Assembly (NCBI RefSeq): GCF_030503435.1
Contig: NZ_JAUKPO010000002.1
Location: forward strand, 248,001 to 312,000
Length of the DNA: 64,000 bases
Origin: Rhodocytophaga aerolata
Lineage (GTDB): Bacteria; Bacteroidota; Bacteroidia; Cytophagales; 172606-1
Direction of reading: 5' to 3'
Every line of letters starts with the position of its first letter. The first letter of the stretch is position 1. Position numbers and translations under genes: made by a program. This document shows, in pieces, positions 44,253-53,596 of the stretch. A model generated the notes under the pieces. The model did no database searches. It saw only the letters and a program-made list of their open reading frames with translations, and was not told the DNA's origin.

Positions 44253-46193
44253 ATGAAACCCAACCAGCTTTGCTTGTACTTTTTGTTACTTTTTGTCTTA
44301 CTACCGGGTCTGCCAAACGTGTATGGCCAGATTATGGTACCCAAAGGTGATATTACATTAGGAAGTAATGAGGGAGATTATCTTATACGAACCATTAAAA
44401 CAAGTGACGGCGGATACCTGCTTGTTGGCATGGTAAATACAGCCAATACAGATGTTAGTGGTCCTATACAAGGCAAGTATGATTACTGGGTAGTAAAAAC
44501 AAATGCAAACGGGCAAATGTTGTGGAGCCGCCTGTTAGGAAGTGCTGACAATGAATTTGTAGCGGATGTAACCGAAGATCTGGTAAATGGAGGTTTTGTT
44601 ATTATCGGATACACGGATGCAGTTACAGCCAGCGGACACATTTCCTTACCTTCTAAAGGTGGCTCTACAGATATATGGGTAATTAAGCTATCTGGCGATG
44701 GAAAATCTATTATCTGGGAAAGAAGGCTAGGAGGAGACAGAGAAGACTATGCCTCCTCTATTGTTCAGCTTTCTGGCGGAAATTTTTTGATTGCCGGATA
44801 TACGAACTCTACACATAGTACCGGAGACCTGGGTAGTACCACATCCCGGGGAAGTTACGATTACAGGCTTATTCATTTAAATTCTTCTGGTATGGTGGCA
44901 TGGGACCGGCGTATTGGCGGGCCAAGTTTTGAAGGAACAGGCCAGAGTGGAGGAGCAGTAACTGGTATTCAGACAACTGATGGAGGCTACTTAATAGCCG
45001 GCAGAAGTTTCTCTACTACCGGAGGCGATAAAGCAGCTGGTAACATTGGTACTGGCAGTACGTCTGATATATGGATTGTCAAACTAAATGCGGCCAGAAC
45101 CAAACAATGGGATGTTACGTTGGGTGGCCCGGATCAGGACATATTAGCTTCGGTTATTGAAACCTCTGATGGATTTGTAGTGGGAGGTACTACTGTAACT
45201 GATGACCCTTTGCGTGGCTATGCAAAAAACAAACAATATTTCGTAACCAAATTGAATACATCCGGATCGATGGTATGGCAAAAAACCTACGGTGGTTCTG
45301 CTGCCGATGAATTAATGTCGCTGAAACAAAGTACAGATGGTGGGTACTGGCTTGGTGGCTGGTCGTTGTCTGCAAAGGAAGGTGACAAAAGCGAACCAGG
45401 TTTTGGCTCAGCAGATTTCTGGCTTGTCAAACTTTTTTCAGATGGAAGCAAAGATTTTGATGCTACGTTTGGTGGCTCTTCCAGCGATTATTTAACAGAT
45501 ATTCTCGAAACAACCGACAATGGATTGCTTTTAGCCGGATTCTCAGCCTCTCCGGTTAGCGGCACCAAAACCTCTTCCAACAAAGGAGCCGACGATTTTT
45601 GGATGATGAAGGTCAATGGGATTGTGGCATTACCTGTAAATCTGTTATTCTTCAAAGCCCAGGTTATTTCAGATAGAACAGTAGCTCTTGCCTGGAGCAC
45701 AGCTTCTGAATCAAACAATGCTTCTTTTACGGTAGAGCGGTCTATGAATGGACAAACATTTACACCTATTTTGCAGGTACCAGGTGCAGGCAATAGCAAA
45801 GAAGTACGGAATTACACTTCAACTGATACAGACGCACCAAATGGGTTAACCTACTACCGGTTAAAACAAACCGACTATGATGGCAAAGTAAGTTATTCAA
45901 AAACAATTAGCATACAAATTACCCAACAGCATTCGCAAGACTTTGTGGTTTTCCCTAATCCTACCGATGGTTCACAACTAAATATAGAAGTAAATTCTCT
46001 GGATATACAAGCCGAAGGATTGGTTAGCCTGACAGATATGGTAGGCCATACCATTTTTGAAAAACCAATAGCTGCGCATACAGCTAGCCGAATCAACTTG
46101 CTAGAGCATATTCCTGCATTAAAGAAAGGTATATATATTGTAACGCTGCAAAACCAAGCAGGCATTACTAGAAAAAAAGTAGTAGTTCAATAA
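44253..46193 (+). CDS. T9SS-secreted surface protein with seven propeller-like repeats
   Basis: 646 residues, signal peptide ending VYGQ. Between about 45 and 440 there are seven repeats of ~57-69 residues, centred near residues 52, 112, 173, 242, 305, 362 and 421, each with a core of the TDGGYLLAGxxxS type plus DxWVVKL and W..LGG; this is what a seven-bladed beta-propeller looks like. A fibronectin-like domain follows (about 465-560; VALAWSTASESNNASFTVER), and the last ~80 residues are a type-A T9SS sorting domain (VVFPNPTDGSQLNIEV ... GIYIVTLQNQAGITRKKVVVQ). It is exported by T9SS and anchored or released at the surface. Ligand or activity unknown. Confidence 0.85.
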   Translation: MKPNQLCLYFLLLFVLLPGLPNVYGQIMVPKGDITLGSNEGDYLIRTIKTSDGGYLLVGMVNTANTDVSGPIQGKYDYWVVKTNANGQMLWSRLLGSADNEFVADVTEDLVNGGFVIIGYTDAVTASGHISLPSKGGSTDIWVIKLSGDGKSIIWERRLGGDREDYASSIVQLSGGNFLIAGYTNSTHSTGDLGSTTSRGSYDYRLIHLNSSGMVAWDRRIGGPSFEGTGQSGGAVTGIQTTDGGYLIAGRSFSTTGGDKAAGNIGTGSTSDIWIVKLNAARTKQWDVTLGGPDQDILASVIETSDGFVVGGTTVTDDPLRGYAKNKQYFVTKLNTSGSMVWQKTYGGSAADELMSLKQSTDGGYWLGGWSLSAKEGDKSEPGFGSADFWLVKLFSDGSKDFDATFGGSSSDYLTDILETTDNGLLLAGFSASPVSGTKTSSNKGADDFWMMKVNGIVALPVNLLFFKAQVISDRTVALAWSTASESNNASFTVERSMNGQTFTPILQVPGAGNSKEVRNYTSTDTDAPNGLTYYRLKQTDYDGKVSYSKTISIQITQQHSQDFVVFPNPTDGSQLNIEVNSLDIQAEGLVSLTDMVGHTIFEKPIAAHTASRINLLEHIPALKKGIYIVTLQNQAGITRKKVVVQ

Positions 46194-46438
46194 CACTAGG
46201 TACTTTTTATTAACCTTATCTTGCTATTTACTTATAAAACCACAGGCAACTCAGGCCGGTAGTTTGCCCATGCAAGCTATTAGCGGCAGTTAGCAATCAG
46301 GTTATAAAGGCATAAGCAATATTGAGTTAGACGATTTACAAGTTTTTCGTAATAAGAGAGAAAATAGCTGGAAAATCAGGGGTAATTATAGTAATTTGCG
46401 AGAATAAGTATTTTGCCTTTTCTAACCCGATTTAAACA

Positions 46439-47440
46439 ATGGACATTACCAACCCATTAGTGTACGGAGTACCTTGTTTTGTAGCCTTCATTTTATTAGA
46501 GTTAGTTTATAGCAAAACCCACGACGACGACAGGTTGTATGAATGGAAAGATTTAGCCGTAAGCAGTGCCATGGGTTTAGGTGCTGTAATCATAACACCG
46601 CTCATTAAGGTTATTTCTTCGGCCTTTATTTTTAACGTCGTTTATGAAGCATTCAACCCCCTGGTAAATGGTGTCCGGACCAACATAATGGGCTACGAAT
46701 CGTTTGGATGGGCCTGGTATACCTGGCTTATCTGCCAGTTTCTGGACGATTTCACCTATTACTGGTTCCACCGGTTAAACCACACTGTCCGTATTTTGTG
46801 GGCTGCACATATTGTTCATCATTCTTCCAATAATTTTAATTTAGGTACCGGGTTAAGGAATGGCTGGTTTACGTTAATGTACAAACCGCTGTTTTATATG
46901 TGGTTGCCTGCTATTGGCTTTCATCCCTCGATGGTAATTATTTGCCTGGCCATAGAGTCGTTGTGGCAGTTTCAATTACATACTAAATATGTACCTAAAA
47001 TGGGCTTCATAGAAAAGTTTATGAATACCCATACTATGCATCAGGTACATCATGCACAAAACCTGGAGTACCTGGATAAAAACCATGGTGGATTCCTGAA
47101 TATGTTCGACAAATTATTTGGTACATGGGTAGAATTGGATGAGAAAATTGATATCAAATTTGGCGTAGTGCATGCACCTAATTCTTACAATCCGGTAGTG
47201 GTCTTAACCCATGAGTTTAAAGATATCTGGCTTGATGTAAAGAAATCTAAAAATTTGTATCAGGCATTCATGTATGTATTTGGCCCTCCCGGTTGGAGTC
47301 CCGATGGCTCTACGCTAACTGTGCGGCAGATGCAGCGGGCTATGATAGCCGAGAGAAAAGCGCAACATGCTAAATCTGGAAAAATTCAGTTACAAACTGC
47401 GGTAAAGGATAAAAAGGAGGCCGTAGCTTCTAATAAATAG
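46439..47440 (+). CDS. Fatty-acid hydroxylase / sterol desaturase family membrane enzyme
   Basis: 333 residues with three or four membrane helices (for example about 10-28 and 45-68). The diiron histidine boxes are all there: HRLNH (111-115), HIVHH (124-128) and HTMHQVHH (198-205). Family members hydroxylate or desaturate lipids, or cleave alkylglycerol ethers; the order and spacing best resemble bacterial sterol-desaturase proteins. The C-terminal ~60 residues are soluble and basic. A TATTTTG box lies about 30 bases upstream. Followed by a small lipoprotein gene. Confidence 0.9.
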   Translation: MDITNPLVYGVPCFVAFILLELVYSKTHDDDRLYEWKDLAVSSAMGLGAVIITPLIKVISSAFIFNVVYEAFNPLVNGVRTNIMGYESFGWAWYTWLICQFLDDFTYYWFHRLNHTVRILWAAHIVHHSSNNFNLGTGLRNGWFTLMYKPLFYMWLPAIGFHPSMVIICLAIESLWQFQLHTKYVPKMGFIEKFMNTHTMHQVHHAQNLEYLDKNHGGFLNMFDKLFGTWVELDEKIDIKFGVVHAPNSYNPVVVLTHEFKDIWLDVKKSKNLYQAFMYVFGPPGWSPDGSTLTVRQMQRAMIAERKAQHAKSGKIQLQTAVKDKKEAVASNK

Positions 47441-47468
47441 GTACTTGCTAAGCTAATTACGAAAGCTT

Positions 47469-47915
47469 ATGAAGATAAATAGTAGGGGTAGCCTGGTTTG
47501 GATGGCTGCTATAAGTGTAACAAGCTTCGTGTGCTGTACTAAAGTTGCCTCAACACATCAAAAAGCTACTGATTCGGCTCAGCACCCGACTGATTCTGTA
47601 ATATACATGCTAACCGCAGATAGTGTATCCATTCCAATCCGGTTAAATGAAATAGGAGATTTTCCGGCATTTGCGAAAGGGAGGCCTTACAGGCTTAGTG
47701 CCTCCGCTTACACATTTAACTTTAGAGACACAACATACCTGCACTTTTTAAATGGGCAAAGGATAGAAGGCAAACAAAAAGCCAGAATCCTACGCAGACT
47801 AAAAGAGACTGAGATAGAAAGCATAAGATATATACCTGCTGAGCAAGGAATGGAAGATTATGGACAGAAAGCAGCGAATGGCATCCTGTTTATTGAAACG
47901 AAGGATAGAAAATAA
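47469..47915 (+). CDS. Small lipoprotein-like protein with TonB-plug-like C-terminus
   Basis: 148 residues. The N-terminal hydrophobic stretch ends in VCC, a possible though atypical lipobox (Cys22/23), followed by a Thr/Ser/His linker. The C-terminal ~40 residues (IESIRYIPAEQG then YGQKAANGILFIETK) strongly resemble the end of TonB-receptor plug domains (I..I.vl....A..YG..AANGVI.I.TK), with no barrel after it. Such short plug-like lipoproteins occur in Bacteroidota regulatory or BlaR-like contexts, but I know no assigned function. 28 bp after the hydroxylase gene. Confidence 0.6.
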   Translation: MKINSRGSLVWMAAISVTSFVCCTKVASTHQKATDSAQHPTDSVIYMLTADSVSIPIRLNEIGDFPAFAKGRPYRLSASAYTFNFRDTTYLHFLNGQRIEGKQKARILRRLKETEIESIRYIPAEQGMEDYGQKAANGILFIETKDRK

Positions 47916-47949
47916 GTAGTTGGCAACTGTATAACCCTGCCTTGGTGCT

Positions 47950-48438
47950 CTACCTTACCAGTGAGTTTATTCTTTTAAAGCCAAACAATTGAGCCACAAT
48001 CCGGTAAGGCATTCTGGTAGCCTGCTGATTATACGCCTTTATTTCTGTTTCCAACCGCTGCTGGTTCTTTATTAGTTTAGTAGCTGTTAGCTCGGCAGAG
48101 CTGAGTAATTCCTGATAATCTGGGTTATTCTGCAACTCTGGCGTATGTCCGTTTGCTTGCAAGGTAAGCTGTTTAATTGAGCTACTAAGCTTTGATGCAT
48201 TTATTTTCTGGCTTGGGTCATTGGCTAGTTCTACCAGGTAAACAGGCATTTCCTTCTTATAGATCAGCAACAGGGCAGACAATTCTTTAGACATACGCAC
48301 ATAAGAAGCCAGTAGCTGATCTCTAGCTACCTGTAGCGAAGCGATGTTAGTACGTCTGGTAGAAAGGCTGTTGTAGTTTACAATGATCCATAAAAGTACA
48401 AATCCGGCTATTGCCAGCACCACTGGTATCATTCCCAT
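47950..48438 (-). CDS. LemA-like membrane protein
   Basis: About 163 residues from ATG 48438; the frame also opens at TTG 48444 and an ATG at 48432. N-terminal transmembrane helix (IPVVLAIAGFVLLWIIVNYNSL, about 4-25) then a long coiled helical bundle and the closing AYNQQATRMPYRIVAQLFGF, which matches LemA's YNxxxxxFPxxLIAxxFGF end. The central part is more diverged than typical LemA. LemA proteins are four-helix bundles exposed to the periplasm, of uncertain function. Converges on the lipoprotein gene. Confidence 0.7.
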   Translation of the reverse strand: MGMIPVVLAIAGFVLLWIIVNYNSLSTRRTNIASLQVARDQLLASYVRMSKELSALLLIYKKEMPVYLVELANDPSQKINASKLSSSIKQLTLQANGHTPELQNNPDYQELLSSAELTATKLIKNQQRLETEIKAYNQQATRMPYRIVAQLFGFKRINSLVR

Positions 48439-48580
48439 AAGCAATCAAAATTTAAGATTCAAAGCAAAGGGCATGGAGCATATAGGGAAGGGATGCGGTA
48501 CCTATCTAAAATCTACCCAAACAGCTTTACTAACAGAATTTGCGATATTCTACTTCCTCTTTCCATTGGTAGCTTACGTA

Positions 48581-49549
48581 TCAGACACTTAAAATCCGCA
48601 CCATCCGGATCAGATCGTCACTGATAGGTTTGAGTTTGGTAATGGTATCCCTGAATGGCGTATACACTAACTGATTATTGACCACACCGGCCATAACACA
48701 TTTCTGCCCGTTGATTAATCCTTCCAAAGCACCTAAACCCAGGCGGCTAGCCAATATACGGTCGAAGGCGGTGGGTGCACCACCCCGCTGAATATGTCCC
48801 AGATTGGTAATACGAATGTCAGCCGTTGAGAAAATATTTTTAATCTTACTTCCTATTTCAGTTGCTCCCCCCTCTTCCCCTTCTGCCACAATAATAATAG
48901 AGGAAGTTTTAGAACGGGTCCAGCCTTGTTTCAGGGTTTCTATTACTTCTTCCAGTGGCGTAAATGTTTCCGGTACCATTACTAGTTCTGCTCCACCGGC
49001 AATACCTGATTGTATGGCAATATAGCCAGAGTCGCGTCCCATTACTTCAATAAAAAAGATACGGTCGTGCGAATCGGCGGTATCCCGTATTTTATCTATG
49101 GCATCCAAGGCCGTATTTACAGCTGTATCATAACCTATGGTATAATCGGTGCCATATAAGTCGTTGTCTATAGTACCGGGCGCACCCACTGTCGGTATTC
49201 CATATTCTTCAAAGAAAATCTGTGCACCGGTGAATGTTCCATTTCCACCAATAGCTACCAGGCCTTCTATTTCATATTGTTTCAGTTGCTCATAAGCCTT
49301 TGCTCTTCCCTCTTTGGTTCTGAATTCTGTACTGCGGGCAGACTTTAAGATGGTACCTCCCTTTTGAATGATATTGCTTACTGAATATGATTTCATTGGT
49401 GAAATCTCTCCTCTGATCATTCCATCGTAGCCATGTTTAATGCCGAAAATCTCCATCCCATAATAAATAGCTCCCCGTACTGCCGCGCGTATACAGGCAT
49501 TCATTCCCGGGGCATCGCCACCAGAAGTAAAGATTGCAACTTTTTTCAT
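48581..49549 (-). CDS. pfkA: 6-phosphofructokinase
   Basis: Glycolytic phosphorylation of fructose 6-phosphate. 322 residues, the length of ATP-dependent bacterial Pfk. Nucleotide loop TSGGDAPGMN (8-17), GGNGTFTGA, catalytic Asp in GTIDNDLYGTDYTIGYDTA, sugar-binding VMGRDSGY and EGEEGG. The ATP-type residue following GGDA (Gly) and the short form argue against the PPi-dependent enzyme, but I cannot rule out other specificities. Divergent from the YfhO gene. Confidence 0.95.
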   Translation of the reverse strand: MKKVAIFTSGGDAPGMNACIRAAVRGAIYYGMEIFGIKHGYDGMIRGEISPMKSYSVSNIIQKGGTILKSARSTEFRTKEGRAKAYEQLKQYEIEGLVAIGGNGTFTGAQIFFEEYGIPTVGAPGTIDNDLYGTDYTIGYDTAVNTALDAIDKIRDTADSHDRIFFIEVMGRDSGYIAIQSGIAGGAELVMVPETFTPLEEVIETLKQGWTRSKTSSIIIVAEGEEGGATEIGSKIKNIFSTADIRITNLGHIQRGGAPTAFDRILASRLGLGALEGLINGQKCVMAGVVNNQLVYTPFRDTITKLKPISDDLIRMVRILSV

Positions 49550-49586
49550 GTGTATGTATTTTTTAAATAAGTGTTACCGTTATGCG

Positions 49587-49594
49587 TATATTTG
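49587..49594 (+). promoter_or_regulatory. -7 promoter box of the YfhO gene
   Basis: TATATTTG matches TAnnTTTG perfectly, 29 bases before the start codon at 49624. Confidence 0.5.
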
Positions 49595-49623
49595 CCTGAT
49601 ACTATTTTGCTTATTACAATTTT

Positions 49624-52122
49624 ATGGAAAACAAAAGCCGCCTGCAAACATTTCTGCCTCATATTATCATTTTACTTATATTTATTGCCGTTACCTTCAT
49701 TTATTTCCCTCCGGTACTTCAAGGCAAAATACTCATGCAGAATGATATTGTGCAGGCCAAGGCGGCTGCCAGAGAAGTTGCTGATTTCCATGACAAAACC
49801 GGACGCTGGCCTTTGTGGACCAACACGATGTTTGGCGGCATGCCTGCTTACCTGATTGGCACCGACTATCCGAATAGCTGGAGTACCGCCATTGGCCGTT
49901 TAGTAACCAATATTCTCCCTGAGCCCGCAAATTTACTGCTAATCTCGCTAATTGGCTTCTATATTCTGCTGATAAGTTTAAATTTTAATGTCTGGCTGGC
50001 AACAATAGGTGCTGTTGCCTTTGCTTTTTGTTCTGCTAATCTTATTAACATAGAAGCCGGACATAGTTCTAAAGTAATTGCCATTGCTTATTCGCCTCCA
50101 ATTATAGCTGGTGTTATATTAGCTTACCGGGGCAAATATTTACTAGGCGGTGCTCTTACGGCCTTGTTCCTTGCACTACAACTATATGGCAACCACGTAC
50201 AAATTACCTATTATTTATTTCTTGCCTTAGGCTTATACGGCTTATATAGGCTCTATTTTGCTATCCGGGAAAAAAAACTTGCCCAGTTTGGCATAGCTTC
50301 AGCTGTGCTGGCGTTAGCAGTAGTACTTAGTATAGGTTCGCATGCTTCCAGAATACTCACTACCTATGAATATTCCCAGGAAAGTATACGGGGTAATTCT
50401 GAATTAACACAGCCTTCAAAAGATGGAGAAAAGGGTTTGGATAAAGAATATGCGTTCAGATGGAGTTATGGCATTGCCGAAACATTCACCTTGCTTATTC
50501 CTAACTTCTATGGCGGAGCTACCCAAGGCGAGGTTAGCACTTCTTCCGGCTTTTATAAAGCCTTGGTATCTAACGGTATAGCACCTAACCAGGCCGTACA
50601 ATATTCTTCTCAGGTACCTTTATACTGGGGCGATCAGCCTTTTACCGGCGGGCCTGCCTATGCGGGAGCTATCATTATCTTCTTGTTCGTATTAGGCTTG
50701 TTTATTGTAAAAAGTCCGGTCAAATGGTGGATATTGGCCGTAACAGTACTTTTTATCCTCTTTACCTGGGGCAAAAACTTTGCTGCATTCAACTACCTGA
50801 TTTTCGATTTGTTGCCTGGGTATAATAAATTCAGGGCCGTAACCATGGTTATTGCGGTGGTGCAAATATTCCTTTGTGTACTAGCTATAATGGCGGTACG
50901 TGAGATTGTTCAAGAAAAACTCACCTGGCACTATTTAAAGAAACCTCTTGCCATTAGTGCCGGGCTTACGGCAGGGTTAGCTTTATTACTCGGCCTGTTC
51001 GCAGGTGCTTTCTTTGATTTCGCCGGAGCTTCCGACGCACTATCACAGTACCCAGCATGGCTTACCGAAGCTCTTCGCGACGACCGCAAGTCGTTCTTTC
51101 AGCGAGATGCCTTCCGGGCGGTTTTCTTCATACTAGGTACAGTAGCTTTACTTTGGGCATATGTGCAAAACAAAATAAAGATTACTGTTTTGTATGCAGG
51201 CTTGCTGGTACTAGTATTTATAGATATGTTCACCGTAAGCAAACGGTACTTAAATAATGATGATTTTGTCGTAAAACGCCGCGCACAAGAGCAGGTACAG
51301 GCTTCAGAAGCCGATCTATTGATTAACCAGGATAAAAGTATCTACCGGGTTATTGACCTGACTGATGGGATTAGCGGAACCGTTAACAGTGCCACTGCTT
51401 CCAGGTTCCATCTGTCGGTAGGCGGTTATCATGGGGCTAAGATGAAGCGTTATCAGGAAGTACTGGATAGTGTAATGCTCCAGCAAATCCAGAATTTTGC
51501 TGTACAACTTCAGCAGCAGCAAAGCTATACGCCCCAGATGCTTCAAGGATTATCTGTGCTGAATATGCTGAATACGAAATACTTCATTCTGGCTCCTTCT
51601 TCACAAGGAGTAATTACCAATACATCGGCCTTGGGCAATGCCTGGTTTGTAGATGAATATAAACTAGTACCTAATGCCAATGCGGAATTACAGGCTATCC
51701 GGAATTTTAATCCGGCAAATACCGCTATTATTGATCAACGGTACCAGAGTTTATTAAATGGCCTGACTATTTCGCCAGACAGCAGCGCCTCCATACGCCT
51801 AACCAACTATGAACCCGATTATCTGACCTATGAATCCAACACCGCCAGCCCTCAAGTAGCTGTGTTCTCTGAAATATTTTACCGCGGCAATACCGACTGG
51901 CAAGCATATATTGATGGGCAACCAGTACAGCACTTCCGGGCAAACTATATTCTGCGGGCCATGGTAGTACCTGCCGGAAAGCATAAAATAGAGTTCCGCT
52001 TTGAACCCAAAACCTATCATCAGGGAGAAACCATTGCCTTAATCAGTTCTATTTTGTTATTTGGCGGAGTAGCTGCTGCTTTCTTTCTGGAATCACGCAA
52101 GAAAGGAAACCAACAAAGCTGA
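49624..52122 (+). CDS. YfhO-family membrane protein
   Basis: 832 residues. About a dozen transmembrane helices in residues 10-520 with large periplasmic loops, then a soluble C-terminal domain (about 560-800) and a final helix. The loop GRWPLWTNTMFGGMPAYLIG after TM1 is the YfhO signature; YfhO proteins are GT-C-like glycosyltransferases (in Gram-positives they glycosylate lipoteichoic acid), and Bacteroidota homologues are uncharacterised. Start ATG 49624 agrees with the upstream promoter box. Confidence 0.88.
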   Translation: MENKSRLQTFLPHIIILLIFIAVTFIYFPPVLQGKILMQNDIVQAKAAAREVADFHDKTGRWPLWTNTMFGGMPAYLIGTDYPNSWSTAIGRLVTNILPEPANLLLISLIGFYILLISLNFNVWLATIGAVAFAFCSANLINIEAGHSSKVIAIAYSPPIIAGVILAYRGKYLLGGALTALFLALQLYGNHVQITYYLFLALGLYGLYRLYFAIREKKLAQFGIASAVLALAVVLSIGSHASRILTTYEYSQESIRGNSELTQPSKDGEKGLDKEYAFRWSYGIAETFTLLIPNFYGGATQGEVSTSSGFYKALVSNGIAPNQAVQYSSQVPLYWGDQPFTGGPAYAGAIIIFLFVLGLFIVKSPVKWWILAVTVLFILFTWGKNFAAFNYLIFDLLPGYNKFRAVTMVIAVVQIFLCVLAIMAVREIVQEKLTWHYLKKPLAISAGLTAGLALLLGLFAGAFFDFAGASDALSQYPAWLTEALRDDRKSFFQRDAFRAVFFILGTVALLWAYVQNKIKITVLYAGLLVLVFIDMFTVSKRYLNNDDFVVKRRAQEQVQASEADLLINQDKSIYRVIDLTDGISGTVNSATASRFHLSVGGYHGAKMKRYQEVLDSVMLQQIQNFAVQLQQQQSYTPQMLQGLSVLNMLNTKYFILAPSSQGVITNTSALGNAWFVDEYKLVPNANAELQAIRNFNPANTAIIDQRYQSLLNGLTISPDSSASIRLTNYEPDYLTYESNTASPQVAVFSEIFYRGNTDWQAYIDGQPVQHFRANYILRAMVVPAGKHKIEFRFEPKTYHQGETIALISSILLFGGVAAAFFLESRKKGNQQS

Positions 52123-52154
52123 TTTTGCAGTCCATTTGGTTATTGCTAAACTTT

Positions 52155-52190
52155 TATAGAAGCACAGCTATAACCTGTGCCTCTTCTATA
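52155..52190. other. Hairpin downstream of the YfhO gene
   Basis: TATAGAAGCACAG pairs with CTGTG and CTTCTATA (13 base pairs, a 3-base bulge, a 7-base loop). There is no T-run after it, so it may stabilise the 3' end rather than terminate. Confidence 0.4.
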
Positions 52191-52268
52191 ATATATCCAT
52201 AACACTCCCCTGTGCTGGTACGTATACTATCTTCCGCACATTGTTATTTTTTACCTAGAAACTGTTCC

Positions 52269-52976
52269 ATGGAGTGGTTAGAAAATCTGTTCAGCCAGAC
52301 ATATATTAATTCTCTGCAAATCACTATCCGCTTATTTTTGAGTATGCTGCTGGGTGGCTTTATTGGTTGGGAACGCGAAAGCCGCCGGCAACCTGCCGGG
52401 TTACGTACGCACATACTTATTTGTATGGGATCTACTTTATTAATGATTACGTCTATTTACATACCTCAGACTTTTCAGAATTTTCAGAACGGCGATCCTG
52501 GCCGTATAGCAGCTCAGGTAGTATCTGGTATTGGTTTTCTGGGGGCCGGGGCTATTTTCAGATTGGGCGTAAACATTAAAGGGCTTACAACAGCCGCTAC
52601 TATATGGGTAGTGGCCGCTATTGGCCTAAGTGTAGGTGCAGGCATTTATTCAGCAGCCCTTATAGGCACTGGTTTTATCTTGTTTGTGCTTACGTTCCTT
52701 ACTAAAGTAGAGAAGAAATACTTTACCGATTTCCATTACAAAGAACTGCAGATCCATTTTAACACAGCCCGTATAGAGACCGATGCTGTTTTTGCAACCC
52801 TTAGCAGGTTCCGTATAAAAACTGTATCCCTTAATATATTACAGTCGAGAGACAAAAAACGCAGCAAGATGAAATTGGTTATACAGTTTCCTGACAAAAC
52901 CGACCTGAAGCAGTTATACAAGGAACTTAACACTATTAACCACGTTACCCAGATTCATTTGGGGCAAGATTTTTAG
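52269..52976 (+). CDS. MgtC/SapB family membrane protein
   Basis: 235 residues from ATG 52269 (MEWLENLFSQTYIN); the upstream ATG at 52212 only adds a non-conserved segment. Four or five membrane helices in the first ~145 residues with the family motifs LGGFIGWERESRRQPAGLRTHI (split: GWERE and GLRTH) and RIAAQVVSGIGFLGAGAI; the last ~75 residues form the ACT-like cytosolic domain (DAVFATLSRF, KLVIQFPDKTDLKQLYKEL). MgtC proteins bind and inhibit ATP synthase or help in low Mg; here the function is inferred from family. Confidence 0.9.
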   Translation: MEWLENLFSQTYINSLQITIRLFLSMLLGGFIGWERESRRQPAGLRTHILICMGSTLLMITSIYIPQTFQNFQNGDPGRIAAQVVSGIGFLGAGAIFRLGVNIKGLTTAATIWVVAAIGLSVGAGIYSAALIGTGFILFVLTFLTKVEKKYFTDFHYKELQIHFNTARIETDAVFATLSRFRIKTVSLNILQSRDKKRSKMKLVIQFPDKTDLKQLYKELNTINHVTQIHLGQDF

Positions 52977-53290
52977 AAGCTGATGCGTCAAATTTGCTTG
53001 CATTCAACTATATATAAATTTTCAGGTAGGTGTCTGCCAGTGAATCAAAGCTAATGGGAGAGATAGTTCGCACTAACAAAGGCATTCTCTGGAATTTGTT
53101 GATTACTGATGAAGGGCATAACTTCCGGAAGAAAATCAGCTAGGGTTTGCAGATGAATGCATCCGCAGTTTCCTGGAAAAGATATGTTTATATAAACATG
53201 TAGCTGACTAATACAGGCAAGCTAAAAAACAAATATGTCCGGAACTGTATTTTTTACAATTCCGGACATATTCTCAAACTTTGATTTTTC
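52977..53290. other. Intergenic region with a possible gene remnant
   Basis: About 315 bases. The minus strand has a ~55-codon open frame over roughly 53040-53215 reading like a protein piece (LQTLADFLPEVMPFI), but without a start codon; it may be a decayed fragment. The right end holds the hairpin at 53232-53272. Confidence 0.35.
53232..53272 (-). terminator. Terminator of the STAS-like gene
   Basis: Perfect 13-bp stem AATATGTCCGGAA / TTCCGGACATATT; the loop itself pairs (TGTA/TACA). On the minus strand a TTTTTT run follows. It begins about 20 bases past the stop at 53291. Confidence 0.8.
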
Positions 53291-53524
53291 TTAGATATGT
53301 ACTGCCACAAATTCATCTACTGATTCCCAGGGCCGGTTCGTATGCGTATTGTCGTTTACTACTTTTATACAGTCTCTGGCTTTCATAAATTCTACAATTT
53401 TTTCGCAGCCTCTCTTCATGGAATGTACGTTTTGTTCGCCTTTCCAGCTAACGTGTAATACTTTCGTTTCTGAATTATAACCAATTTCAAAGTTCGCTTC
53501 TTCAAAAAGTACTTCTGTTTTCAT
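53291..53524 (-). CDS. Short STAS/SpoIIAA-like protein
   Basis: 77 residues. The pattern FEIGYNSETKVLHVSWKGEQNVH, then a helix with charged residues and IKVVNDNTHTNRPWESVDEF matches the first half of the Bacteroidota STAS/SpoIIAA-like proteins of ~140 residues, which go on to a second half that is absent here. The terminator lies right after the stop, so it is a natural short version or an old truncation. It has its own terminator and a 17-bp palindrome upstream. Function unknown. Confidence 0.6.
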   Translation of the reverse strand: MKTEVLFEEANFEIGYNSETKVLHVSWKGEQNVHSMKRGCEKIVEFMKARDCIKVVNDNTHTNRPWESVDEFVAVHI

Positions 53525-53579
53525 GGGTGTTTAATTTGCTTTATTGGTTAATCGAAATAGCCGGTTTTTGTATTTCCTG

Positions 53580-53596
53580 TTTGTACATGGTACAAA
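53580..53596 (-). promoter_or_regulatory. Palindrome upstream of the STAS-like gene
   Basis: TTTGTAC-ATG-GTACAAA, 7-bp arms and 3-base centre, 56 bases upstream of the start codon at 53524. It looks like an operator, but arms of this length also arise by chance. Confidence 0.3.
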
